Origin: an uncultured delta proteobacterium
GTDB taxonomy: Bacteria > Myxococcota_A > Polyangia > Polyangiales > Polyangiaceae
Assembly (NCBI GenBank): GCA_903893335.1
Contig: CAITLX010000828.1
Coordinates: forward strand, 1 to 10,095
DNA length: 10,095 nt
Direction: 5' to 3'
Part shown: positions 1-7,383 of the stretch, piece by piece
Numbering within the stretch: position 1 is the first letter of the stretch
How the letters are laid out: each line of letters starts with the position of its first letter
The notes under the pieces: model-generated
Told to the model about the DNA's origin: nothing
The model's input: only the letters and a program-made list of their open reading frames with translations
Databases searched by the model: none
Position numbers and translations under genes: made by a program

Positions 1-2
1 CC

Positions 3-227
3 GAGCGCGCGGCGCTCGCGGTGCGCGCTGGGGGCGCCACGGGCCGCTCCGACGTCGGCGCGTGGCTCGCCGCCGAGCGCATGGTGGTCGACGTGCGCAT
101 CGACCGAGTCATGGCGCGCGCGGCGCTCGAGCACGCGCGCGTCGATCTGTACGCCGCGGCGGGCCACCCGCCCGCGGCCAACCCTGGCTCTCCCGTCTCC
201 CGAAACGAGGTCTCCGATGTCCGCTGA
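3..227 (+). CDS. TolC/CusC-type outer-membrane efflux protein, C-terminal end (partial)
   Basis: Only the last 74 codons are in the window; the frame is open to the left edge and ends in TGA at 225-227. The visible part contains the helix VDVRIDRVMARAALEHARVD followed by LYAAAGHP, which resembles the final periplasmic helix of outer-membrane factors of the TolC/CusC/CzcC family. In that family this helix belongs to the long alpha-barrel docking with the adaptor protein. After the helix comes a short Pro/Ala/Ser-rich tail of about 20 residues. The stop lies 11 bp inside the following cusB-like gene, so the two are very likely co-transcribed and translationally coupled. The identification rests on this short segment and above all on the position just before a CusB/CusA pair. 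Most of the protein, including its signal peptide, lies outside the window. Confidence 0.6.
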   Translation, partial: ERAALAVRAGGATGRSDVGAWLAAERMVVDVRIDRVMARAALEHARVDLYAAAGHPPAANPGSPVSRNEVSDVR

Positions 228-1539
228 GCCCCAGGCCCACGATCCCCACGCGCTGCGCGAGGGCAAGGAGGCGCCGCCGCGCGGCGTGCGCGCGATGGCG
301 GCCGTCCGCTGGGCGCTGCTCGCGATCGCGCTCGGCGCGGCGGTGTGGACGACCGCGTCGTACGTGCAGCACGCTGCGGGCGAGCACGGCGCGTCGCACG
401 GGACGCACTACCGCTGCCCGATGCACCCGCAGATCGTGGCCGACGCGCCTGGCTCGTGCCCCATCTGCCACATGTCGCTCGAGCCGGTCGCGGCCAACGC
501 GCCGCCTCCGCAGGTCCCCGAGCCGCCCCCCGAGGCGTCGGCCGGCGTCCCCGCGCCGCCGCTGCCCGGCGACGTCGTCGCCGTGAGCGTCACGCTCGAC
601 CGCGCGCAGGCCATCGGCGTCCGGAGCGTCGCGGCCGTGGCGCGCGACGCGGCCCCCTCGCTGCGGGTCCCGGCCAGCGTCGTCGCCCCCGAGCAGGGCG
701 CCTCCGAGGTGCACGTCCGCGCGCCGGGCTTCATCGAGCAGCTTCGCGTCGCCGAGACGGGCGTGCGGGTGCGGCGCGGCGACGAGATGCTTCGCCTCTA
801 CGCCCCCGACGTCTACCAGGCCGAGGTCGATCTGCTCGCGGCGCGCGGCTTCTCGGACGCGGGGCCCCTAGCGCCCGCGCGTCAGCGCCTCGAGCTGCTC
901 GGCGTCGCCTCGTCCGTCATCGATCGCGTGCTCGCGAGCGGCACGCCCGAGCGCACGATCGCGATCGTCGCGCCCGCCGACGGCTGGGTCGTGCGCAAGC
1001 GCGCGACGCTCGGCGCCTACGTCGGCCCCGACGTGTCGCTCTACGATCTGGTCGACCTCTCGCACGTCTGGATCGAGGCCGACGTCGCCCCGCGCGACGC
1101 CCCGCGCGTGAGCCTCGGCGCGGTCGCGCGCTTCTCGCCGCGCACGCGCGCAGACGTCGTCGTCGAGGGGCACATCGACCGGCTGCTGCCGCAGCTCGAC
1201 GACGGCTCGCGCCGCGTGCGCGTGCGCATGCGCGTGCCCAACCCGGCGCTCGCGCTGCGCCCGGGCGAGTACGGCGATCTCCAGATCGCGATGCCGGCCG
1301 CGCGGGTGCTCGTCGTGCCGCGCGACGCGGTCATCGACACCGGCCGCGCCATGTACGTGTTCATCGACGTCGGCGCGGGCGTCTACGCGCCGCGGTCGAT
1401 CGTCTCGGCGGGCGGCGACGGCGAGTCGATCCTGGTCGCGGGAGGCCTCGCGCCCGGCGAGCGCGTCGTGGCCGCCGCGACGTTCCTCATCGACGCCGAG
1501 AGCCGTCTCGCCGCGTCCACGGGAGCGAAGACGCGATGA
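217..1539 (+). CDS. cusB: CusB-like periplasmic adaptor (membrane fusion protein) of an RND heavy-metal efflux pump
   Basis: This 440-residue adaptor should bridge the CusA pump to the TolC-type channel and pass Cu(I)/Ag(I) to the pump. One N-terminal membrane anchor or uncleaved signal is seen at about residues 29-49. It is followed by a metal-binding domain at 65-91 (YRCPMHP then CPICHM, with C67, H70, C81, C84 and H85 as likely ligands), matching the heavy-metal-binding domain often found in CusB proteins. A Pro/Ala-rich linker covers about 92-118. The first half of the lipoyl-like sandwich is near 165-200, a short helical hairpin near 200-245, the second half near 247-290, then the beta-barrel and membrane-proximal parts to about 435. 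The ATG at 217 is chosen because GAGG at 207-210 stands 6 nt upstream and because the gene then overlaps the preceding gene by 11 bp. It ends in an ATGA overlap with cusA. Metal specificity is inferred from the partner pump. Confidence 0.9.
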   Translation: MSAEPQAHDPHALREGKEAPPRGVRAMAAVRWALLAIALGAAVWTTASYVQHAAGEHGASHGTHYRCPMHPQIVADAPGSCPICHMSLEPVAANAPPPQVPEPPPEASAGVPAPPLPGDVVAVSVTLDRAQAIGVRSVAAVARDAAPSLRVPASVVAPEQGASEVHVRAPGFIEQLRVAETGVRVRRGDEMLRLYAPDVYQAEVDLLAARGFSDAGPLAPARQRLELLGVASSVIDRVLASGTPERTIAIVAPADGWVVRKRATLGAYVGPDVSLYDLVDLSHVWIEADVAPRDAPRVSLGAVARFSPRTRADVVVEGHIDRLLPQLDDGSRRVRVRMRVPNPALALRPGEYGDLQIAMPAARVLVVPRDAVIDTGRAMYVFIDVGAGVYAPRSIVSAGGDGESILVAGGLAPGERVVAAATFLIDAESRLAASTGAKTR

Positions 1540-4500
1540 TCGGGCGCATCATCGACTTCTGCGCGCGCCACCGCTGGGCGGTCATCGCCGCGTACGCGAT
1601 CGCGGCCGTGTTCTCGGTGCTCGCGGCGCGCCGCGTCCCGCTCGACGCGATCCCCGATCTCTCGGACGCGCAGGTCATCGTCTTCACCGAGTGGCGCGGC
1701 CGCTCGCCGACGCTCGTCGAGGACCAGGTGACCTACCCCATCGCGAGCTCGCTGCTCGCGGCGCCGCGCGTGAAGGACGTCCGCGGCTACTCGATGCCCG
1801 GCATGTCGTTCGTGTACGTCGTGTTCGACGAGGGGACCGACCCGTACTGGGCGCGCTCGCGCGTCGTCGAGTACCTCGGCGGGCTGCGCGATCGGCTCCC
1901 GCCCGCCGCGACGACGACGCTGGGCCCCGACGCGACCGGCGTCGGCTGGGTCTTCGAGTACGCGCTGGTCGATCGCGCAGGTGGCCGCGACCTCGGCGAG
2001 CTGCGCGCGCTGCAGGACTACACGCTGCGCTACGCGCTCGAGAGCGTGCCGGGCGTGGCGCAGGTCGCGAGCATCGGAGGCTACGAGAAGCAGTGGCAGG
2101 TGACGCTCGACCCCGAGCGGATGCGCGGCCTGGGCGTCACCTTCGACGACGTCGCGCAGGCGGTGCGGCGCTCCAACGGCGAGTCGTCGGGGCGCGTCGT
2201 CGAGATGAGCGGGCGCGAGTCGTTCGTGCGCGGACGCGGCTTTCTGCGCGGGCCGGCCGACCTCGAGGAGGTCGCGGTGAAGACGACCCCGGGGGGCACG
2301 CCGACGCGCGTGCGCGACGTCGGCACGGTGCGCGTCGGCGCCGAGCCGCGCCGGGGCCTCGCCGAGCTCGGCGGCCAGGGCGAGACGGTGGGGGCCATCG
2401 TCGTCATGCGCCAGGGGGAGAACGCGCGCGACGTCATCTCGCGCGTGAAGGCTCGGCTCGCCGAGCTCGAACGCTCGCTGCCCGCCGGCGTCGAGGTCGT
2501 GACGACCTACGACCGGTCCGCGCTCATCGACCGCGCGATCGACACGCTGCGCCGCGCGCTCGGCGAGGAGATGATCGTCGTCAGCGCCGTCATCGCGCTC
2601 TTCCTCTTGCACTTCCGCAGCACGCTGCTGCCGGTCGTGTCGCTGCCGCTCGCGGTGCTGCTCGCGTTCGTGCCCATGTGGGCGTTCGGCGTGCCGGCCA
2701 CGATCATGAGCCTCGGAGGCATCGCCATCGCGATCGGCGCGACGGTCGACGCCGAAATCGTCATGGTCGAGGCGTGCCACAAGAAGCTCGAGCACGCGCC
2801 GGCCGACCTCTCGCCGCGCGAGCGCGCGCGCCTGCTCGGCGAGGCGGCCAAGGAGGTGACGCCGGCGATCTTCTTCTCGCTGCTCATCATCGCCATCTCG
2901 TTCGTGCCCGTGTTCGGCCTCGGCGGTCAGGCCGGCCGGCTCTTCCGCCCGCTCGCCGCGACCAAGACGTTCGTCATGGCCGCCGCCGCGCTGCTCAGCA
3001 TCACGCTCGCGCCGGCGCTGCGCGACCTCTTGCTGCGCGGCAAATTCCACAGCGAGGACCGCCACCCCGTCTCGCGCGTCGTACGCGCGGCGTACGAGCC
3101 CTTCGTCTACGTCGCGCTGCGTCGCCCCGTCACCACCATCGCCATCGGCGTGCTCGCGATCCTGTCGGCGGTGCCGCTCGCGATGCGGCTCGGCAGCGAG
3201 TTCATGCCCCCGCTCGACGAGGGCGACCTGCTCTACATGCCGACGACCTTCCCGGGCATCTCGATCGAGGAGGCCAAGCGCCAGCTTCAGCGGCAGGACG
3301 CCGCGATCGCCGCGTTCCCCGAGGTCGCGACGGTGTTCGGCAAGGTCGGCCGCGCCGAGACCGCCACCGACCCGGCGCCCCTCTCGATGGTCGAGACCAT
3401 CGTGCAGCTCAAGCCGCGCTCGGCGTGGCCGCGCGTCACGCGCCCGCGCTTCTGGAGCGCCCGCGCGCCGGCCTTCGCGCGCCCGGTGCTCGCGCGCCTC
3501 TTCCCCGAAGAGGGGCCCGAGACGCACGACGAGCTCGTCGCGAAGCTCGACGGCGCGCTGCACCTGCCGGGCTGGACCAACGCGTTCACCTGGCCGATCA
3601 AGACGCGCATCGACATGCTCGCGACGGGCATCCGCACGCCTGTGGGCGTCAAGGTGTTCGGCAGCGACGTCGCCGAGATCGAGCGCGTGGGCTCGTCGCT
3701 CGAGGCCGTGCTCGGCCGCGTCTCGGGGGCGCGCAGCGTGCTCTACGAGCGCTCGTCGGGAGGCACCTACGTCGACATCGTGCCGCGGCGCGACGCGCTG
3801 GCCCGCTACGGCCTCGCCGTCGAGGATCTGTCGTCGGTCGTCGAGGGCGCCATCGGCGGCGAGCCCGTGACGACCGCGCTCGAGGGGCGGCGGCGCTACG
3901 GCGTGAGCCTGCGCTGGGGCGAGGCGTTTCGCGCGACGCCCGAGGCTCTGCGCGAGGTGCTCGTCTCGCTGCCCGGCGACGGCGCGCGGCGCGTCGCGCT
4001 CGATGAGCTCGCCGAGGTGAAGGTCGTCGAGGGGCCGCCGATGCTCAAGGACGAGGCCGGGCAGCTGGTCGGCTACGTCTACGTCGACCTCGACCCGTCG
4101 CGCGATCTCGGCGGCTGGGTCGAGGAGGCCAAGCGCGAGGTCGAGCGCGCCGAGGCGAGCGGCGAGGTCAAGCTCGCGCCCGGCACGTTCGTGCGGTGGA
4201 CGGGGCAGTGGGAGCAGCTCGAGGAGATGCGCGCCCGCATGCGCTTCCTGTTGCCGCTGACGCTGCTCGCCGTCGTGCTCCTCCTGTGGCTGCAGTTTCG
4301 CAACTTCACCGAGGTGCTCATCGTGCTCGCGAGCGTGCCGTTCGCGCTCGTCGGCGCGGTGTGGATGCTCTACCTCCTCGACTACCGCGTCTCGACCGCG
4401 GTCTGGGTCGGCGTCATCGCGCTCATCGGCCTCGCGGCGCAGACGGGCGTCGTCATGATCGTCTACATCGACCACGCGTTCGTGCGGCGCCTGCGCGCGG

Positions 4501-4856
4501 GCAAGGTGCGCGATCTGGACGACATCATCTGGGCGCACATGGAGGGCACCGTTCAGCGCGTGCGCCCCAAGCTCATGACGGTGTCGACGATGCTCATCGG
4601 CCTGCTGCCGCTGCTCTGGTCGGAGGGCAGCGGAGCGGACGTGATGAAGCGCATCGCGGCGCCCATGGTGGGCGGGTTGCTGACGAGCGCGTTCCTCACG
4701 CTCGAGATCATCCCGGTCGTCTACACGTACTGGCGCTGGTCGCAGGTCAAGCGGGCGGCGCGCACGGGGCGCACCGTCGCCGACGTGTGTGGCATCGACC
4801 TCGGCGACGGCGACGAGGCGCCGCCGCCGCAGGCTCTCAGCGACGCACGGGGATGA
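1536..4856 (+). CDS. cusA: CusA-like RND heavy-metal (copper/silver type) efflux pump
   Basis: The product is a 1106-residue inner-membrane proton antiporter of the HME-RND family, somewhat longer than E. coli CusA (about 1047). Helices are visible near residues 14-32, 344-364, 368-386, 391-412, 446-468, 478-498, 530-548, 903-922, 927-947, 954-976, 1013-1030 and 1041-1064, with two large periplasmic loops between. The three methionines that bind Cu/Ag in the CusA cleft (M573, M623, M672 in E. coli) are present as M568 (GDLLYM), M618 (APLSM) and M694 (RIDM). M391 and M410 keep the same numbering, as does D405 of the proton relay; the relay lysine is K1012. The relay glutamate (E939 in E. coli) is Q969 here, and the M755 position falls on P777. 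About 27 extra residues sit between M618 and M694. The start ATG overlaps the cusB stop (ATGA), with GGGAG 10 nt upstream. The 3' end overlaps khpB on the other strand by 20 bp. E. coli residue numbers are from memory of the structural literature. Confidence 0.93.
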   Translation: MIGRIIDFCARHRWAVIAAYAIAAVFSVLAARRVPLDAIPDLSDAQVIVFTEWRGRSPTLVEDQVTYPIASSLLAAPRVKDVRGYSMPGMSFVYVVFDEGTDPYWARSRVVEYLGGLRDRLPPAATTTLGPDATGVGWVFEYALVDRAGGRDLGELRALQDYTLRYALESVPGVAQVASIGGYEKQWQVTLDPERMRGLGVTFDDVAQAVRRSNGESSGRVVEMSGRESFVRGRGFLRGPADLEEVAVKTTPGGTPTRVRDVGTVRVGAEPRRGLAELGGQGETVGAIVVMRQGENARDVISRVKARLAELERSLPAGVEVVTTYDRSALIDRAIDTLRRALGEEMIVVSAVIALFLLHFRSTLLPVVSLPLAVLLAFVPMWAFGVPATIMSLGGIAIAIGATVDAEIVMVEACHKKLEHAPADLSPRERARLLGEAAKEVTPAIFFSLLIIAISFVPVFGLGGQAGRLFRPLAATKTFVMAAAALLSITLAPALRDLLLRGKFHSEDRHPVSRVVRAAYEPFVYVALRRPVTTIAIGVLAILSAVPLAMRLGSEFMPPLDEGDLLYMPTTFPGISIEEAKRQLQRQDAAIAAFPEVATVFGKVGRAETATDPAPLSMVETIVQLKPRSAWPRVTRPRFWSARAPAFARPVLARLFPEEGPETHDELVAKLDGALHLPGWTNAFTWPIKTRIDMLATGIRTPVGVKVFGSDVAEIERVGSSLEAVLGRVSGARSVLYERSSGGTYVDIVPRRDALARYGLAVEDLSSVVEGAIGGEPVTTALEGRRRYGVSLRWGEAFRATPEALREVLVSLPGDGARRVALDELAEVKVVEGPPMLKDEAGQLVGYVYVDLDPSRDLGGWVEEAKREVERAEASGEVKLAPGTFVRWTGQWEQLEEMRARMRFLLPLTLLAVVLLLWLQFRNFTEVLIVLASVPFALVGAVWMLYLLDYRVSTAVWVGVIALIGLAAQTGVVMIVYIDHAFVRRLRAGKVRDLDDIIWAHMEGTVQRVRPKLMTVSTMLIGLLPLLWSEGSGADVMKRIAAPMVGGLLTSAFLTLEIIPVVYTYWRWSQVKRAARTGRTVADVCGIDLGDGDEAPPPQALSDARG

Positions 4857-5409
4857 TCTGCACGCGGCGGGCCTCGCCCTCGCCGTCGCTCTTGGTCACG
4901 ACGCCGGCGAACTTCGCGAGCGCCATGTGCACGACGCGGCGCTCCTTGGCGTTCATCGGCTCGAACGTGATGATCTTGCCCTCGTCGACGGCCTTCTGGC
5001 CGAGACGGTGCGCCATCGCGGCGAGCGTCTCGTCGCGGCGCTCCTGGTAGCCCTCGGCGTCGACGAGCACGTGGCGACGGCGCGCCTGCCCCGGGCGGTT
5101 GACCACGCGGTTGGCGAGGTACTGCAGCGCGCCGAGCACGAGGCCCTTCTTGCCGATGATGCGGCCGCTGTCCTCGCCCTCGATCTCGAGGCGGACCTCG
5201 TCGGGCGAGTCGCCCTCCTCGGGCTCGAGGAGATCGACGTGGGCGTCCATGCCCATCTGCGCGAGGACGTCGGCGACGAAGCCGAGCGCCTTGTCGGCGG
5301 TGCCGTCGTCGTAGGCCGAGACGACCTCTGCTCCAGCGGCGGCGGGCTTGGCCGCTGCGTCTCCGGTGTCGAGCTCGCGATCGGTGGGGTCGGTGGACAC
5401 GGTCGTCAT
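4837..5409 (-). CDS. khpB: KhpB/Jag RNA-binding protein (KH and R3H domains)
   Basis: This 190-residue protein is the KhpB (Jag, EloR) RNA-binding protein, which in other bacteria pairs with KhpA and influences cell elongation and division through RNA. A KH-type domain spans about residues 38-118, with the GxxG loop GKKG at 86-89 inside GRIIGKKGLVLGALQYLANR. An R3H domain follows at about 125-188, with the Arg-x3-His signature RRVVH at 157-161. Residues 1-30 are Ala/Asp/Thr-rich and look disordered; I do not see the separate Jag_N domain that Firmicute homologues carry. The ATG at 5409 shares ATGA with the yidC stop, so translation is probably coupled to yidC, which is the usual neighbour. 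The stop at 4837-4839 lies inside the 3' end of cusA on the other strand. An in-frame extension upstream runs through yidC in another frame and is not coding. Confidence 0.93.
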   Translation of the reverse strand: MTTVSTDPTDRELDTGDAAAKPAAAGAEVVSAYDDGTADKALGFVADVLAQMGMDAHVDLLEPEEGDSPDEVRLEIEGEDSGRIIGKKGLVLGALQYLANRVVNRPGQARRRHVLVDAEGYQERRDETLAAMAHRLGQKAVDEGKIITFEPMNAKERRVVHMALAKFAGVVTKSDGEGEARRVQIIPVRR

Positions 5410-7124
5410 CCTTTCCGCTTCTGGTCCGCGGTCTTGTCGCGGACCTCGATGCGCGCCGGCGCTGCTGCCGGAGCGATACGTTCGACGGCCTGCTGCTGCA
5501 CGATGCCCAAGATCGAGTTGGTGAGCATGTACACGCCGAGGCCCGAGGGGAGAAATAGCATCATGGCCGTGAACATCGCGGGCATGAAGTAGAGCATCAT
5601 CTTCTGCTGAGCGGGGTCGGCCTGCTGGGGCATCATCCGCTGCTGCACCATGCTCACCGCGCCGATGACGACGGGCAGCACGAAGTAGGGGTCGGGCGCC
5701 GAGAGGTCGCGAAACCAGAGAAACGGCGTGTGGTACAGCTCGACCGCCGTCTGCAGCGTCGTGTAGAGCGCCCACCAGACGGGGAGCTGCACGAGCACGG
5801 GCAGGCATCCGCCGAACGGGTTCACGCCGTTCTTGCGGTAGGCCTCCATCATGGCGACCTGCTTCTGCTGCGCGTCGTCGGCGAACTTCGCGTTGATCGC
5901 GTCGATCTCCGGCTTGAGCGCGCGCATCGCGAGGGTGCTCTTGATCTGCTTCCAGGTCAGCGGGAAGAGCAGCACCTTCACGCACAGCGTGAGCACGATG
6001 ATCGACACGCCCCAGTTGCCGACGACGCCGTGCACCTTGGTGAGGAAGCCGACGAGCACCTTGGCGATGACCGCGAAGCGGCCGAGGTCGATGATCTCGG
6101 CGAGGTGGTGCTGCCCGCCCGCCGCCGCGGCGAGCGCGGTGCGGTCCTTCGGGCCGAAGTAGCCGAGCACCTCGTACGAGGCCTTCTCGTGCGCGCCGAG
6201 CTCGCGCAGCGGCCAGACGAGCCGCGAGCGGTACATCGCGCCGGCGTTCGGGTCGTCCTTCTTGTCGGGGTAGCGCTCGTGGAACCAGCGCTCCTCGATC
6301 TGCAGCGCGCACGCGGCGGGCCCGCCCGCGAGGGGCACGAGCGCCTGCGCGAAGTAGGCGTTGGTGGTCGCCGCGAAGTCGACCGAGCCGTCGTGCACCC
6401 GCCAGCCGGACTGGAACTCGGGCTTGCCGAAGTCCTTGGGGGAGAAGTCGCCCGGGCCGCGCTTCTCGAGCTTGCCGCCGTCGAGGCCGCAGGCCACCTC
6501 GCTGGCGAAGGGCGACTGCCGGCCGAGCTTGGAGTCGGTCTCGGCGTTGGTGCGCCACGAGGTGTTCTCGACGCCGAGGCGGTGGCGGAGCTTCTGGTCG
6601 GTGAGGTTCTCCACCTCGGTGGTGACGACGAGCTCGAACGGGCCGTCGCCGGCGCGGACCGTCTTGGTCAGGCGCGTGCGGTCGTCGGCGAAGGTGAAGA
6701 CGCAGCGGCGACCGTCGGAGGAGGCGAGCGTCCAGTCGGCGACGTCCTCGCGCACCTGCGCGTCGTCGCCCGTGAGCCCCATGGCGCGGAAATCGGTGCG
6801 CAGCGTGAAGCGGTCGGGCGCCTCGCCCGGCACGCTCATCAGCTCGAGCGGCTTGCCCGCGTCGGTGTAGCGCTCGTCGCCCGTGAGCCAGAAGTCGACC
6901 AGCGCCGCGCCGCGCGCCGAGAAAGCCGCGTGGTAGCGCTTGCTCTCGATCTCGCACTTGGCGGGGGGCTCGACGCCGACCCGGTAGACCTGCGTCTCGG
7001 TGCGTCCCACGCCGATGGGCTGAAGCTCGGGCTCTTTCGAGCCGAGCAGCTTCGGTACGTAGGTCCACGCGAAGAAGACCGCGAGGCCGATCAGTATCCA
7101 GCGCCAGACGCCGCCCTGTTCCAT
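5406..7124 (-). CDS. yidC: Membrane protein insertase YidC (Oxa1 family)
   Basis: This 572-residue protein inserts and folds inner-membrane proteins, alone or with SecYEG. It has the full Gram-negative plan: a first helix at about 8-24, a large periplasmic domain at about 40-340, and the conserved insertase core at about 345-550. The core shows GNWGVSIIVLTL (369-380), NPFGGCLPVLVQLPVWWALY (435-454), DLSAPDPY (473-480) and the FLPSG motif (524-528). The positive residue of the hydrophilic groove, Arg in E. coli, is Lys383 here; this keeps the charge and I believe it is common outside gammaproteobacteria. The cytoplasmic C-terminal tail is short and basic, ending in KRKG. ATG at 7124 lies 13 nt after the yidD stop. 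The stop overlaps the khpB start (ATGA). No strong Shine-Dalgarno is visible, so translation may depend on upstream genes. Confidence 0.97.
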   Translation of the reverse strand: MEQGGVWRWILIGLAVFFAWTYVPKLLGSKEPELQPIGVGRTETQVYRVGVEPPAKCEIESKRYHAAFSARGAALVDFWLTGDERYTDAGKPLELMSVPGEAPDRFTLRTDFRAMGLTGDDAQVREDVADWTLASSDGRRCVFTFADDRTRLTKTVRAGDGPFELVVTTEVENLTDQKLRHRLGVENTSWRTNAETDSKLGRQSPFASEVACGLDGGKLEKRGPGDFSPKDFGKPEFQSGWRVHDGSVDFAATTNAYFAQALVPLAGGPAACALQIEERWFHERYPDKKDDPNAGAMYRSRLVWPLRELGAHEKASYEVLGYFGPKDRTALAAAAGGQHHLAEIIDLGRFAVIAKVLVGFLTKVHGVVGNWGVSIIVLTLCVKVLLFPLTWKQIKSTLAMRALKPEIDAINAKFADDAQQKQVAMMEAYRKNGVNPFGGCLPVLVQLPVWWALYTTLQTAVELYHTPFLWFRDLSAPDPYFVLPVVIGAVSMVQQRMMPQQADPAQQKMMLYFMPAMFTAMMLFLPSGLGVYMLTNSILGIVQQQAVERIAPAAAPARIEVRDKTADQKRKG

Positions 7125-7137
7125 GCCTGCTCGAAAT

Positions 7138-7383
7138 TCAGCGCTCTGCCCGAACCGCGGCGGTGTGCGCCGGGGGCGGAGGGTCGAAACCGCCCGGGTG
7201 AAGCGGGCTGCACTTACACACGCGTGCGACCGAAAGCAAGGAGCCCCGGACGAGCCCGTGGGTCGAGAGGGCCGTCGCCGCGTAGCGCGAGCACGACGGC
7301 TCGAACCGGCAGACGGGGCCCAGCAGCGGCGAGATGAGCCGCTGGTAGAGGTGGATGAGGGCGATGAGCAGCCGCGTGATCAC
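7138..7383 (-). CDS. yidD: Membrane protein insertion efficiency factor YidD
   Basis: This is a small 81-residue protein of the YidD (DUF37, haemolysin-like) family, a membrane-associated helper of YidC-dependent insertion. It shows the family pattern: an amphipathic N-terminal helix (TRLLIALIHLYQRLISPLLG, residues 3-22), then CRFEPSCSRYA with conserved cysteines, and the C-terminal CSPLHPGGFDP block. The last residues are Pro/Ala-rich. The start is GTG at 7381-7383, supported by GGAG (7390-7393 on the plus strand, 6 nt upstream) and by a 4-base GTGA overlap with the rnpA stop. The next gene, yidC, begins 13 nt downstream. The rnpA-yidD-yidC order is the standard one. Confidence 0.95.
   Translation of the reverse strand: MITRLLIALIHLYQRLISPLLGPVCRFEPSCSRYAATALSTHGLVRGSLLSVARVCKCSPLHPGGFDPPPPAHTAAVRAER

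Noticed and set aside
345..1535. An upstream in-frame extension of cusA that overlaps most of cusB and would give a 1503-residue protein
   Set aside because: The extension is Arg/Ala-rich noise in the wrong frame of cusB. The homologous CusA N terminus begins at the ATG at 1536, which has an ATGA junction and a ribosome-binding site.
1383..4538. A 1051-codon open frame on the minus strand opposite cusA
   Set aside because: It is very rich in Arg, Ala, His, Asp and Glu with no membrane segment or domain, and mirrors the codon bias of cusA. In GC-rich DNA antisense frames stay open without coding.
5410..7068. An upstream in-frame extension of khpB through yidC, giving a 743-residue protein
   Set aside because: It is an Arg-rich shadow frame of yidC. 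The KhpB start at 5409 overlaps the yidC stop as expected.
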